In this document: positions 52,345-60,529 of the stretch, piece by piece
How the letters are laid out: each line of letters opens with the position of its first letter
How positions within the stretch are numbered: position 1 is the first letter of the stretch
NCBI GenBank assembly: GCA_949294085.1
Contig: CASFFX010000003.1
Span: 186,001 to 250,000 of the forward strand
Direction: 5' to 3'
DNA from: an uncultured bacterium
Lineage (GTDB): Bacteria > Elusimicrobiota > Elusimicrobia > Elusimicrobiales > Elusimicrobiaceae
Length of the DNA stretch: 64,000 nucleotides
Notes under the pieces: model-generated
Database searches by the model: none
What the model was told of the DNA's origin: nothing
Seen by the model: the letters and a program-made list of their open reading frames with translations, nothing else
Translations under genes and position numbers: made by a program

Positions 52345-54545
52345 AATTCATCTCGCGGTTGCTTTTGCTTATGGTTTGCTTTTCCCCGGTGCTGCTGCAC
52401 GCCGCGGACAATGTGCTGCCCAAACCGGACGGGGAAGGGTTCGTCTATTTTACCTCGGACCGCGCCATCGCCGAGCCGGATAACAAAAAAGTTACGCTGG
52501 AAGGCAACGTAACGGTCATCCAGCACACCAAAGACGGCAAAACCCGCACCGCCACCGGCGAAAACATCACGCTGGACCAGGCCAACACGCTTATTACGTC
52601 CGTAGGCCCCATGACGGTAAGCGACGGGCAAGGCGGCGAATTGCGCGGCAATAACGTGTCCGTCAATTACACGACCAAAGATTTCCGGGCGGAAGACATT
52701 TCCACCGAATATCCGCCCCTGCGGGTCTTGTCGGCCCGGGAGATTTCTTCCATTTCCCAAAAAGAAACTCTGCGCAATGCCACCCTCACTTGCTGCGACC
52801 TGACGGACCCGCACTATACGCTCTCCGTCGGCAAGCTGACGGTTTCGCCGCAAAAACGCGTCGTTGGCACCAATGCGGTGCTGCGGCTGGACGGGTTCCC
52901 GATTTTTTATTTGCCGGTATTTTGGCGCTCACTGCAATCGCAAAAACCTTGGACAACGTACGTGGATTTTACCCAAAGCAATAAAACCGGATTTGGGATT
53001 TTAACCTCCACGGTATTCCGCCCGGTGCTGAACTTGCGCCCCAAATTAAACTTGGATTATTACACCAATTCCGGCGTGGGCATTGGCGGCGGGCTGACGG
53101 CGGTTACGTCCCCCACGCTGCGCGGAAGCGGCGAATTCTATTTTATTAACGACCATGCCGATACGGACGACACTCGCTCCCTGAGCAGCACCAAACGCTG
53201 GGGCGTACAGGGCGGCTACTGGTGGGAAATGTACGACTCGTCTGACCATTTCAACAATTCCACCGGTGCGCTGTATCAGTTCCAAACCCAGTTCCGCATG
53301 GTGTCGGACCCGTATTTTTACGATACCTTCTTCCGCGGCAATCCGTATATTTTTATGCCGGACCAGGAAACCAACTTCTCTCTTTCGCGCCAAACGCGCC
53401 GTTCCACCCTGCGCGTAAGCTACCAGCAAAAAGACATTTTTGACTGGCGGAAAAAAGAATTCATGGCCGAGCAGCGCACCTTGCCGGAAATCAAATACAT
53501 GCTGCTGCCGTTTAACGACCCCTGGCTCAAAACGTCCAACCGCTTGGAAGTGGAGTTTAACAACACCTCTACCCTGCAGTACAATCAAAACGGCCTCCCC
53601 AACGAAGAAGGCCCCTACCAGCGCCAGGCCCACGCCAAATGGACCACAGAAAAAGCCTTCCGCTTAAACCGCGCTTTTACGTTTACGCCATCGGTATTTT
53701 ACGACCAAACCGTTACGTTTGCCGACAAATATTACGAAGACCGGGACGCTTGGGTGGCGCGCATCGGAACGGACCTGAACCTGCAAACGCACTCGTTTTT
53801 GGGAACGACGGATTTTGGCTATCAATTTACCAAGCGCCTTTCTACGGGCACCTTGTCCTCGGACACGTCCTCCCCGGACAAAGGGCTGGAACGCAACCGC
53901 CTTTACGTCAACAACTACTATCGCCCCACCTTCAACACGTATGTACGCTTTCAAACGGGGTTTGATTTGTCCGACTATACCTACGACCTGCACACCGGAA
54001 AGGGCTATGAACAAAATTGGGATCACCTCAAAACCCGCATTGAACCGCTCCTGCTGGAGTGGGGGTACAATTCGCCTGACGGAAAATTTAACTTCTTCGT
54101 GCAGGACCAATACGACCTGGAAGAAAAGAACATCAACTTTATTGCCCAGTCCAATTTCCGTTATAAAAAGCACCTCATCGGCCTGGGTTTTAACAACTTT
54201 GCCGATTATACGGACCCCAGTTCCCTCTACCAAACCGATTCGGACCGCTACACCGTTACCACCACCTGGGGAATTCGCCCCGCCAGCGGCAAATGGTTTA
54301 TGGATCTGGGGATAGACGCCGTATTGGAACCGCACAGCTTGGTGGGGTTCAACAAGCTGTTCCGTTTTTCGTATGATTTCCACGACGCACGGGCCGAGTT
54401 TACCGTACGGGACCGCAACGATAACCTTTCCTTCGCCTTCCGCATTACCGTTTTGTGCGGCGGCGACAAGCGAGCCCAAGCCCAAACGCCGGAAGACACC
54501 TACTGGTATCCTTGGCGCAGCCAAGGCGACCTGCGCGATATATAG
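52341..54545 (+). CDS. lptD: LPS-assembly protein LptD
   Basis: LptD inserts lipopolysaccharide into the outer leaflet. 734 residues: a signal peptide (cleavage after LLHAA), an OstA/LptA-like N-terminal domain (VTLEGNVTVIQ, ATGENITLD, ELRGNNVSVNY), the linker FPIFYLPVFW typical of LptD, and a long beta-barrel. The usual cysteines needed for LptD disulphide shuffling are only partly seen (a CC pair near residue 152 and one late Cys). The start overlaps the ROK gene. With lpxD-lpxI and bamA this gives a full LPS outer-membrane toolkit in one window. Confidence 0.9.
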   Translation: MKFISRLLLLMVCFSPVLLHAADNVLPKPDGEGFVYFTSDRAIAEPDNKKVTLEGNVTVIQHTKDGKTRTATGENITLDQANTLITSVGPMTVSDGQGGELRGNNVSVNYTTKDFRAEDISTEYPPLRVLSAREISSISQKETLRNATLTCCDLTDPHYTLSVGKLTVSPQKRVVGTNAVLRLDGFPIFYLPVFWRSLQSQKPWTTYVDFTQSNKTGFGILTSTVFRPVLNLRPKLNLDYYTNSGVGIGGGLTAVTSPTLRGSGEFYFINDHADTDDTRSLSSTKRWGVQGGYWWEMYDSSDHFNNSTGALYQFQTQFRMVSDPYFYDTFFRGNPYIFMPDQETNFSLSRQTRRSTLRVSYQQKDIFDWRKKEFMAEQRTLPEIKYMLLPFNDPWLKTSNRLEVEFNNTSTLQYNQNGLPNEEGPYQRQAHAKWTTEKAFRLNRAFTFTPSVFYDQTVTFADKYYEDRDAWVARIGTDLNLQTHSFLGTTDFGYQFTKRLSTGTLSSDTSSPDKGLERNRLYVNNYYRPTFNTYVRFQTGFDLSDYTYDLHTGKGYEQNWDHLKTRIEPLLLEWGYNSPDGKFNFFVQDQYDLEEKNINFIAQSNFRYKKHLIGLGFNNFADYTDPSSLYQTDSDRYTVTTTWGIRPASGKWFMDLGIDAVLEPHSLVGFNKLFRFSYDFHDARAEFTVRDRNDNLSFAFRITVLCGGDKRAQAQTPEDTYWYPWRSQGDLRDI

Positions 54546-54554
54546 GAGCCATGT

Positions 54555-55124
54555 ATGCCAAACCCGCTGATGTATCACCCGCAAGGCTGGATTGAAGTGA
54601 TTTGCGGCTGTATGTTCTCCGGCAAGACCGAAGAACTGATCCGCCGCGTACGCACGGCCTTGATTGCCAAGCAAAAAGTGCAGCTGTTTAATTCCAAAAT
54701 AGACACCCGCTACGGCATAGACAGTATTACCAGCCACAACCAAAACAAAGTGGCCGCCACGTGCGTCAAAAAATCGGACGAAATTTTGCCCTTGGTGCAA
54801 AAAGACACGCAAGTCGTGGCGATTGACGAAATTAATTTTTTTGACAAAGGCATCGTGTCCGTCTGCGAGCAGTTGGCCAACGCCGGCAAACGGGTGATTG
54901 TGGCCGGGCTGGACACCGATTACCGAGCCGAACCCTTTGAAGTAACGGCGGCACTGATGGCCAAAGCGGAATACGTAACCAAAAACCTGGCGGTTTGCAC
55001 GCTGTGCGGCAACCCGGCCAGCTTTACGCAGCGCATCAGCAAAGACACAAAACGCATTGTGGTAGGCACAACGGACGCTTACCAGGCCCGTTGCCGCCGC
55101 TGTTACAAAAAACCGCAGGCATAA
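54555..55124 (+). CDS. tdk: Thymidine kinase
   Basis: 189-residue type II thymidine kinase: P-loop GCMFSGKTEEL, AIDEINFFDKG with the Walker-B like DE, the lasso/zinc region with CTLCG and CRRC, and VVGTTDAYQARCR. Fits nucleoside salvage and complements deoC in the same run. AGGAGCC precedes the start. Confidence 0.97.
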   Translation: MPNPLMYHPQGWIEVICGCMFSGKTEELIRRVRTALIAKQKVQLFNSKIDTRYGIDSITSHNQNKVAATCVKKSDEILPLVQKDTQVVAIDEINFFDKGIVSVCEQLANAGKRVIVAGLDTDYRAEPFEVTAALMAKAEYVTKNLAVCTLCGNPASFTQRISKDTKRIVVGTTDAYQARCRRCYKKPQA

Positions 55125-55177
55125 CCGTTTTCAGGCGGTTAAACGCGAAAAACCGCCCAGCTGGAAAGGAGGACTTG

Positions 55178-56005
55178 ATGAATACAACTATCTATGCAGG
55201 TTTCTGGAGGCGCTGTATCGCTTTCGTGGTGGACGGCCTTCTTGTTTCGTTGGTGCCGGCTGTCGTTTTTATTCCGCTTCTTGTCTGGCGGGTAAGAGCG
55301 GCCGGACAAGCCACCCCGGAGGCGCTGGCCGGCGTCATCGGCTCGTTGGTGCTGATCTATATTTTATGGCAGGTAGTGGCTGTTGTGTTTTGGTGGCTTT
55401 ACTTCGCCTGCTTGGAAAGCGGCCCGCGCCAAGCCACGCTGGGCAAACGGCTGCTTAAAATCAAGGTCATTGGCAAAAACGGCGAACGCATTGGCTTCGG
55501 CCGGGCCACGGGGCGTGTATTTGCCAAAATTCTTTCGTACATTACGCTTAATTTCGGCTACATCATGGCGGGGCTGACCAACCGCAAACGCGCCCTGCAC
55601 GATTATGTGGCGGAAACGTACGTCGTCAAAGCGGAATTTCAGCCCGGCGACGACCTGCCCGATACGCCTTCCCACAAAGGCTGGATGATTGCCATTGCGG
55701 CGATTTTGGTGGTGGGGATGGGTGTCCTGTTCGCCTTGGGCGTTTTTGCCCAACAGCCGGCCGGGATGGCTTTCCAAGCGGCCGCCCAGCTGCAAACGCT
55801 GGCCGCTCAGCAGGATTTGCCGTATGGCCCGCTGCCGGCGGGTAATATTACCTACTACCACTATTCAGACGGCTACCACGCCGTGTTTGAAGATGCCGAC
55901 GGCGGCGAATACGCCCTGTACCTGCCCGCAGCCGGCGAAGAAGTATGCTGCGAAAATTACCCCGGCGACTCGTGCGAAGCCACCGGCTACGCCGAGTGCG
56001 AATAA
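55178..56005 (+). CDS. RDD-family membrane protein with a Cys-rich C-terminal domain
   Basis: 275 residues from ATG 55178, which has a strong AAAGGAGG upstream; the frame extends into tdk but is not credible there. Three or four membrane helices include the RDD motif (FWRRCIAFVVDGLL and RQATLGKRLLKIKV). A further C-terminal helix (residues 168-190) leads to a periplasmic part ending CCENYPGDSCEATGYAEC, with four cysteines in 18 residues, similar in feel to the Cys loops of pilin tails. RDD proteins have mixed or unknown roles. Last gene of the long run. Confidence 0.85.
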   Translation: MNTTIYAGFWRRCIAFVVDGLLVSLVPAVVFIPLLVWRVRAAGQATPEALAGVIGSLVLIYILWQVVAVVFWWLYFACLESGPRQATLGKRLLKIKVIGKNGERIGFGRATGRVFAKILSYITLNFGYIMAGLTNRKRALHDYVAETYVVKAEFQPGDDLPDTPSHKGWMIAIAAILVVGMGVLFALGVFAQQPAGMAFQAAAQLQTLAAQQDLPYGPLPAGNITYYHYSDGYHAVFEDADGGEYALYLPAAGEEVCCENYPGDSCEATGYAECE

Positions 56006-56017
56006 CCCTTCCGCCTG

Positions 56018-56050
56018 AAAAAATCCCCGCTCTAACGCGGGGATTTTTTT
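56018..56050 (+). terminator. Terminator of the tpiA-RDD run
   Basis: AAAAAATCCCCGC and GCGGGGATTTTTTT form a strong hairpin; usable on both strands. Confidence 0.92.
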
Positions 56051-56242
56051 ATTTTCTCCATTAAGACATTTTGTAAATCAAGCAACCTGACGCGGCACAA
56101 GCGCGCCTGCGGGAGCGGCTTCCGCACGCTTGCTCGGCACGTATCATGGCGTCCCTTTGTTTGCGTGGAAGCAGCACCGCCCTTTCGGCCCAACCATAAG
56201 GCTCCGGCCGTTTTCCCCGGCGGGCCGATGCGTCTTTTGCCG
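56051..56242. other. Non-coding stretch between two terminators
   Basis: About 190 bases lie between the RDD and tolB terminators with no convincing gene. A minus-strand 61-residue frame exists but has a TTG start, no ribosome binding site and an Arg/Ala-rich composition typical of a chance frame. I recognise no SRP RNA, 6S RNA, RNase P or tmRNA motif here. Confidence 0.5.
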
Positions 56243-56274
56243 ACAAAAAAACAGGGCCGTTCCATCGGCCCTGT
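56243..56274 (-). terminator. Terminator of pal-cpoB-tolB
   Basis: On the minus strand ACAGGGCCG and CGGCCCTGT form a nine-pair stem followed by seven T. Confidence 0.92.
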
Positions 56275-56297
56275 GAAAAGTAAAACCGTTGCGCCGC

Positions 56298-57593
56298 CTA
56301 AAAACTCCAATGCGGCGTAAACGAATCGCCTTTCAAATCGGCCAGCAGGTGCGGGGCGCTGCCGTCCATATCCATCAGGTACAGCTGGCGTTTGCCGTTG
56401 CGTGTGGTGGTAAAGGCGATGAATCGGCCGTCCGGCGACCAGGTAGGATCTTCGTTGGAACCGGCGTCCGTCGTCAAACGGCGCAGTTGGGTGCCCGTCA
56501 AATCCACCAAAAAGATATCCATCGGATGATAGGGCGATTCCCGACCCGAAAATACAATCCACTCCCCGGTGGGCGACCATTGCGGGCTGTCGGACCAGTT
56601 AAACGTTTTGGTCAGCGGACGCGTATCGCCGGTGGCCAGTTCCATCACGTAAATTTGCGGATTGCCCGCGCGGTTGGAAACAAACGTAATGTATTTGCCG
56701 TCCGGCGAGTAAGAAGGGGACCCGTCCACCGACGCTTTGTTGGTCAAGCGGGTTTTTTCGTGCGTATCCAGGTTATAAATGTAGATGCTGGGGTTCGTCC
56801 CGCCGGAGCTGGTAAAGGCCAGCGCTTTCCCGTCCGGGGACACGCCGCCAATCAGCGACAGGCCGCCGCGAATAATGACCGGCGCAATTTTGCCCGCGCG
56901 CAGATCAATGGCAAAGATATCCGGGTTTTTGTATTTGTACGTCGTGTAGAAAATGCGCCCATCTTTAGACCAGCGCGGCAAGATGGCAATGCTTTTGTCG
57001 TTGGTCAGTTTTTGCAGGTTTTCGCCGTCGTAATCCACCACGTAAATTTCTTTGTGGCGGGTGGCGTTGTTGGCAAAGGCGATTTTGGTATCGGCAATGC
57101 CGCGTTTGCCCACCAGGGCGGACACAATTTGGTCCGAAGCAATATGCGCCAAGCGGCGCAGGCTGCTTTCGGTGCCCTTAAACGCCTTGGCAAACACCGC
57201 CGAGCGGGTGGAAATGTCATACACGTAAATTTTAATGGTGTAATACGGGGCGGTGTACGAAAGATCCCCCGCCAACAAATAGGTTGCCCCCAGGCGGCCC
57301 CATTGGTTCAGCGTATTGGTTAATTGGGCCGCATCAAAAGCGGGGCCGTTTTCGGTAACGTCAAAATAGCGGGCAAACAGCAAATCGGCGCGCATGACAT
57401 CGTGCACCTGCACGGCGGCGGACTGAGCTTTTTCTTCGCTATAGCGAAAAGGCGGCATCCCAATGGCCGGGAGCTTTTTGTCCCCCACCGAGGTAATGCC
57501 AATGTATACGTCCGTCTGGGGCTGTGCGGCAAAAGCAGCACAGGAAACAAACAAAATAACGGCAAGCGTTAAAAAAGAAAAAATTTTTTTCAT
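56298..57593 (-). CDS. tolB: Tol-Pal system protein TolB
   Basis: TolB is the periplasmic beta-propeller that binds Pal and links it to the TolQRA motor. 431 residues: signal peptide (cleavage after AFAAQ), N-terminal alpha/beta domain and WD40-like repeats of the PD40 type (SPDGKALAF, YSPDGKYITF, WSPTGEWIVF, WSPDGRFIAF). Last gene of a pal-cpoB-tolB transcript, reversed from the proteobacterial tolB-pal-cpoB order. tolQ, tolR and tolA are not in this window. Confidence 0.95.
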   Translation of the reverse strand: MKKIFSFLTLAVILFVSCAAFAAQPQTDVYIGITSVGDKKLPAIGMPPFRYSEEKAQSAAVQVHDVMRADLLFARYFDVTENGPAFDAAQLTNTLNQWGRLGATYLLAGDLSYTAPYYTIKIYVYDISTRSAVFAKAFKGTESSLRRLAHIASDQIVSALVGKRGIADTKIAFANNATRHKEIYVVDYDGENLQKLTNDKSIAILPRWSKDGRIFYTTYKYKNPDIFAIDLRAGKIAPVIIRGGLSLIGGVSPDGKALAFTSSGGTNPSIYIYNLDTHEKTRLTNKASVDGSPSYSPDGKYITFVSNRAGNPQIYVMELATGDTRPLTKTFNWSDSPQWSPTGEWIVFSGRESPYHPMDIFLVDLTGTQLRRLTTDAGSNEDPTWSPDGRFIAFTTTRNGKRQLYLMDMDGSAPHLLADLKGDSFTPHWSF

Positions 57594-57613
57594 GAAATGG
57601 CAGCGTCCGCCGC

Positions 57614-58306
57614 TTATTTTAATTTAGCCAATTCCTTCTGCGCGGTTTTGGCTTCCGGGGCAGACGGGAAATCCTGCACGACGGAGGACAAATACAGCTT
57701 GGCTTCGTCGGTCTTGCCCAGCGGCACAATGCTTAACGCATATTTTAAGCGGGCGGCGGGAATCAATTTGCTTTTGGGAAACTTCTGCAGCAGCGTGGCG
57801 TAGGCAATCGCCCCTTGCTTGGTTTGCCCGGCGGCGATGTAGGCATCGCCCAGGTACATATAGGCCTGTTCGGTGTTTTCGCTGTCCGGGTATTTGGTTA
57901 CGTAGAGCTTAAAGCCGATAGCGGCCGGTTCATACGCGCCTTTGTCCAAATGGCTCTTGGACTCGGCAAACAAATCCGACGGCAACAACGCCGCCGTTTG
58001 GCTGCCTTCCGCCGCCGCACCCGTACCCCCGGGGCGGACGGAAGCGGTCAAATCGTCCAGCTTGGCGGAAAGCTTAAAAATTTGGGCGTCCACCTGAGAG
58101 AGATTTTCGTTGGAAACGGACAAATTGCGGTTCAGCTCTTCCATTTTGCCGGCCAGCTCCGCCTGATTGGCCTGCATTTGGGTAATGGTGGTGTTCAGCT
58201 CCTGCAGCTGCAGTTTCAGCGTGCTCATATCGCGCTCACTGGCAATGCAGCCGGACAATAGGAAGCCCGAACCTGCCATAAAAATAAGTTTGGTAACGTT
58301 TTTCAT
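57614..58306 (-). CDS. cpoB: CpoB/YbgF-like TPR lipoprotein
   Basis: 230 residues. A lipobox LLSGC makes it a lipoprotein, unlike the soluble periplasmic CpoB of E. coli. Then comes a coiled coil (residues 28-95) and a C-terminal TPR block (FAESKSHLDKGAYEPAA, YMYLGDAYIAAGQTKQGA) as in YbgF. CpoB coordinates Tol-Pal with peptidoglycan synthesis during division. AAGGAG stands 11 bases before the ATG. Position between pal and tolB supports the call. Confidence 0.9.
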   Translation of the reverse strand: MKNVTKLIFMAGSGFLLSGCIASERDMSTLKLQLQELNTTITQMQANQAELAGKMEELNRNLSVSNENLSQVDAQIFKLSAKLDDLTASVRPGGTGAAAEGSQTAALLPSDLFAESKSHLDKGAYEPAAIGFKLYVTKYPDSENTEQAYMYLGDAYIAAGQTKQGAIAYATLLQKFPKSKLIPAARLKYALSIVPLGKTDEAKLYLSSVVQDFPSAPEAKTAQKELAKLK

Positions 58307-58339
58307 AGAGATTCGGGCTCCTTGTTAATAAAACATCAA

Positions 58340-58846
58340 TTAGTTGACTTTCAGCAACGTATCAGCTCTGCGGTTTTTGGCCCAGCAGGACTGAGTAGCT
58401 TCGTAGCAGACCGGTTTTTCTTCGCCGTAAGAAACGGTGGTGATGTTCGCAGCCGGGATGCCGAGGCGCACGTAATACGCTTTCACTTCGTCGGCTCTTT
58501 TTTGGCCGAGCGCAATGTTGTAAGCGATGGTGCCTCTGTCGTCGCAGTTGCCTTCTACGGTTACTTTATAAGAGGTAACCGCGCCGGCGGCGGATTTAAT
58601 CGCCTGGGCGTTGGCTTCCACAATTTTGCGAGCATCGGCGGACAAGGTGTATTTGTCCAGCGCAAAGTGCACCGCACCGAGGGACACTTCCTGGGCGGGG
58701 ATTTCTTCCGTTACCGTGGTTTCTTCCAACACCATTTCGGTACCGGCGGTCAGATCGGCATTGGCGTCATCTTTCACGTTCTTTTTGCAAGCGGTCAAGC
58801 CGGCGGCCAAGGCCAAAACCAAAACTACTCTGAGTAAGTTTTTCAT
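58340..58846 (-). CDS. pal: Peptidoglycan-associated lipoprotein Pal
   Basis: 168 residues from ATG 58846, with GGAGAAAG upstream. The lipobox is GLTAC. The C-terminal OmpA domain has FALDKYTL, the diaminopimelate-binding motif GNCDDRGT-IAYN, LGQKRADEVKAYY and NRRAD. Pal anchors the outer membrane to the cell wall. The frame continues upstream to 58882 but without support. Confidence 0.95.
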   Translation of the reverse strand: MKNLLRVVLVLALAAGLTACKKNVKDDANADLTAGTEMVLEETTVTEEIPAQEVSLGAVHFALDKYTLSADARKIVEANAQAIKSAAGAVTSYKVTVEGNCDDRGTIAYNIALGQKRADEVKAYYVRLGIPAANITTVSYGEEKPVCYEATQSCWAKNRRADTLLKVN

Positions 58847-58884
58847 TTCTTTCTCCGTTATAGATTTTGTACTTCTACACATAA

Positions 58885-58914
58885 ATAATAGCAGACTTTG
58901 TGCCCCCGGGTCAA
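58885..58914 (-). promoter_or_regulatory. Promoter of pal-cpoB-tolB
   Basis: On the minus strand: TTGACC, an 18-base spacer, then TATTAT preceded by TGC. It has both a good -35 and an extended -10. Confidence 0.72.
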
Positions 58915-59001
58915 TGCGTGTTCCCTATGGCAAGGCGTCAAAATTTACGTGTTCTTTATTGTACCCTATTTGGGGCCGTTTGCATACCTTAATATTTACA
59001 T

Positions 59002-59032
59002 TAAAAAGCCGGCCCGAAAAGGCCGGCTTTTC
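59002..59032 (-). terminator. Terminator of gatB
   Basis: GCCGGCC and GGCCGGC form a seven-pair stem followed on the minus strand by TTTTT. Confidence 0.88.
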
Positions 59033-59046
59033 AAAGCTTGCACGCG

Positions 59047-60495
59047 CTAGGCGCTTAACAGCTTGCTTAGGAGCTGGCTGATGAGGCGCGGGTTGGCTTT
59101 CCCCTTGCTCATCTTCATCACCGCTCCCACCAGCGGGCCCACGGCCGCTTTGTTGCCGGCCTTAAAGTCGGCCACCGCTTTGGGATTGGCGGCCATGGCG
59201 GCTTTGGCCCACTCTTCCAGTTGGCCTTCGTCGCTCACCTGCACCATGCCGCGTTTTTCCACCACCGCGGCGGGAGATTCGCCGGTGGTCCAAATTTCGT
59301 CAAACACTTCCCGGGCCTGTTTGCGGTTAATTTTGCCGCTTTCCGTCAGTTCCAACAGTTCGGCCAAGCGGGCAGCGGAAATCGGCGAATCCTGGATTTC
59401 CTTTTTCTCGGCATTGAGCATACCCAGCAAATCGGTTTGAATCCAGTTGGATGCCGTCTTAAGCGATACTTTACCGCCTTTGGTAACCTCTTCAAAATAA
59501 TCCGACAGTTCGCGCGAGCTGGTCAGCACGCCCGCATCGTACGCCGACAAGCCTTCCTTCATAAAGCGCGCTTCCTTGGCGGAAGGCAGCTCCGGCATGC
59601 GGGCCTTTACGCCTTCCAGCCATGTTTTTTCCAACACAACGGGCGGCAAATCGGGCTCCGGGAAATAGCGGTAATCCAGCGCGTCCTCTTTGGAGCGCAT
59701 CGGTTTCGTAACCAATTCTTCTTTATCCCACAGGCGCGTTTCCTGCTTTACCTGGCCGCCTTCGTTTAAGATTTGGCTCTGGCGGGCAATTTCGTAATTC
59801 AGCGCGTCGCGCACCGCTTTGAACGAGTTCAAGTTTTTAATTTCCGCCCGCGTGCCAAATTTTTCCTGGCCTTTCGGGCGCAGCGAAATGTTCACGTCCA
59901 CGCGCAGCTCGCCTTTTTCCATATCGCAGTTGGACGCACCCACCCAGCGCATTAACCGTTTGATTTCGGTTAAATAGGCGTAGGCTTCATCCGGCGAGCG
60001 CAAATCCGGCAGGGACACGATTTCCAATAGCGGGCAGCCCGCCCGGTTAAAATCAATCAGCGAATACGTCCCTTCGTGCGAAGATTTGCTGGCGTCCTCT
60101 TCCAAGTGGGCGTGGTGGATGCCGATTTTCTTTTTTTGCAAATGGTCTTTGGGGCCAAACGTAATTTCAATAAATCCCGCGCCGTTGATGGGCTCGTCAT
60201 ACTGGGTAATCTGATACCCTTTGGGCAAATCGGGGTAAAAATAATGTTTGCGCGAAAAAGACGAATACTCGTTAATTTGGCAGTTCATGCTCAGCCCGGC
60301 GCGCACGGCCAGTTCCAGGGCGCCTTCGGTCAGCACCGGCAGTACGCCGGGGTGGCCCGTGCAGACGGGGCAGATAGCGGTATTGGGTTTGGTGTCTTCG
60401 CCCACGCCGTTGGGGCAGGAGCAAAACAGTTTGGTTTTGCTGGCAAGCTGGACATGGATTTCCAGCCCGATTACAGGTTCAAATTCAGTTGTCAC
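59047..60495 (-). CDS. gatB: Asp-tRNA(Asn)/Glu-tRNA(Gln) amidotransferase subunit B
   Basis: GatB binds the mischarged tRNA and activates it for transamidation by GatA. 482 residues with the N-terminal GLEIHVQL start, the zinc-type CSCPNG and CPVCTGHPG cysteines, KHYFYPDLPKGYQI, and the C-terminal YqeY-like domain ending GKANPRLISQLL. The start is GTG 60495, supported by TTAGGAG nine bases away and by the family's usual N-terminus. gatA and gatC are not adjacent. Confidence 0.97.
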   Translation of the reverse strand: MTTEFEPVIGLEIHVQLASKTKLFCSCPNGVGEDTKPNTAICPVCTGHPGVLPVLTEGALELAVRAGLSMNCQINEYSSFSRKHYFYPDLPKGYQITQYDEPINGAGFIEITFGPKDHLQKKKIGIHHAHLEEDASKSSHEGTYSLIDFNRAGCPLLEIVSLPDLRSPDEAYAYLTEIKRLMRWVGASNCDMEKGELRVDVNISLRPKGQEKFGTRAEIKNLNSFKAVRDALNYEIARQSQILNEGGQVKQETRLWDKEELVTKPMRSKEDALDYRYFPEPDLPPVVLEKTWLEGVKARMPELPSAKEARFMKEGLSAYDAGVLTSSRELSDYFEEVTKGGKVSLKTASNWIQTDLLGMLNAEKKEIQDSPISAARLAELLELTESGKINRKQAREVFDEIWTTGESPAAVVEKRGMVQVSDEGQLEEWAKAAMAANPKAVADFKAGNKAAVGPLVGAVMKMSKGKANPRLISQLLSKLLSA

Positions 60496-60514
60496 AATAA
60501 TATTCTCCTAAATT

Positions 60515-60522
60515 ATTATAAT
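60515..60522. promoter_or_regulatory. Overlapping divergent -10 elements of gatB and the MurJ-like gene
   Basis: The eight bases ATTATAAT contain TATAAT on the plus strand (60517-60522, leaderless start at 60530) and TATAAT on the minus strand (60515-60520, leader of about 13 bases for gatB). The two promoters cannot be occupied at the same time. Confidence 0.65.
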
Positions 60523-60529
60523 ATCAAAT

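Noticed and set aside
53664..54812. A 382-codon minus-strand frame opposite lptD and tdk
   Set aside because: It crosses the lptD/tdk boundary and has no recognisable domain; both plus-strand genes are certain.
56061..56246. A 61-codon minus-strand frame between the RDD and tolB terminators
   Set aside because: TTG start, no Shine-Dalgarno, begins at the edge of the tolB terminator, and Arg/Ala-rich composition suggests a chance frame.
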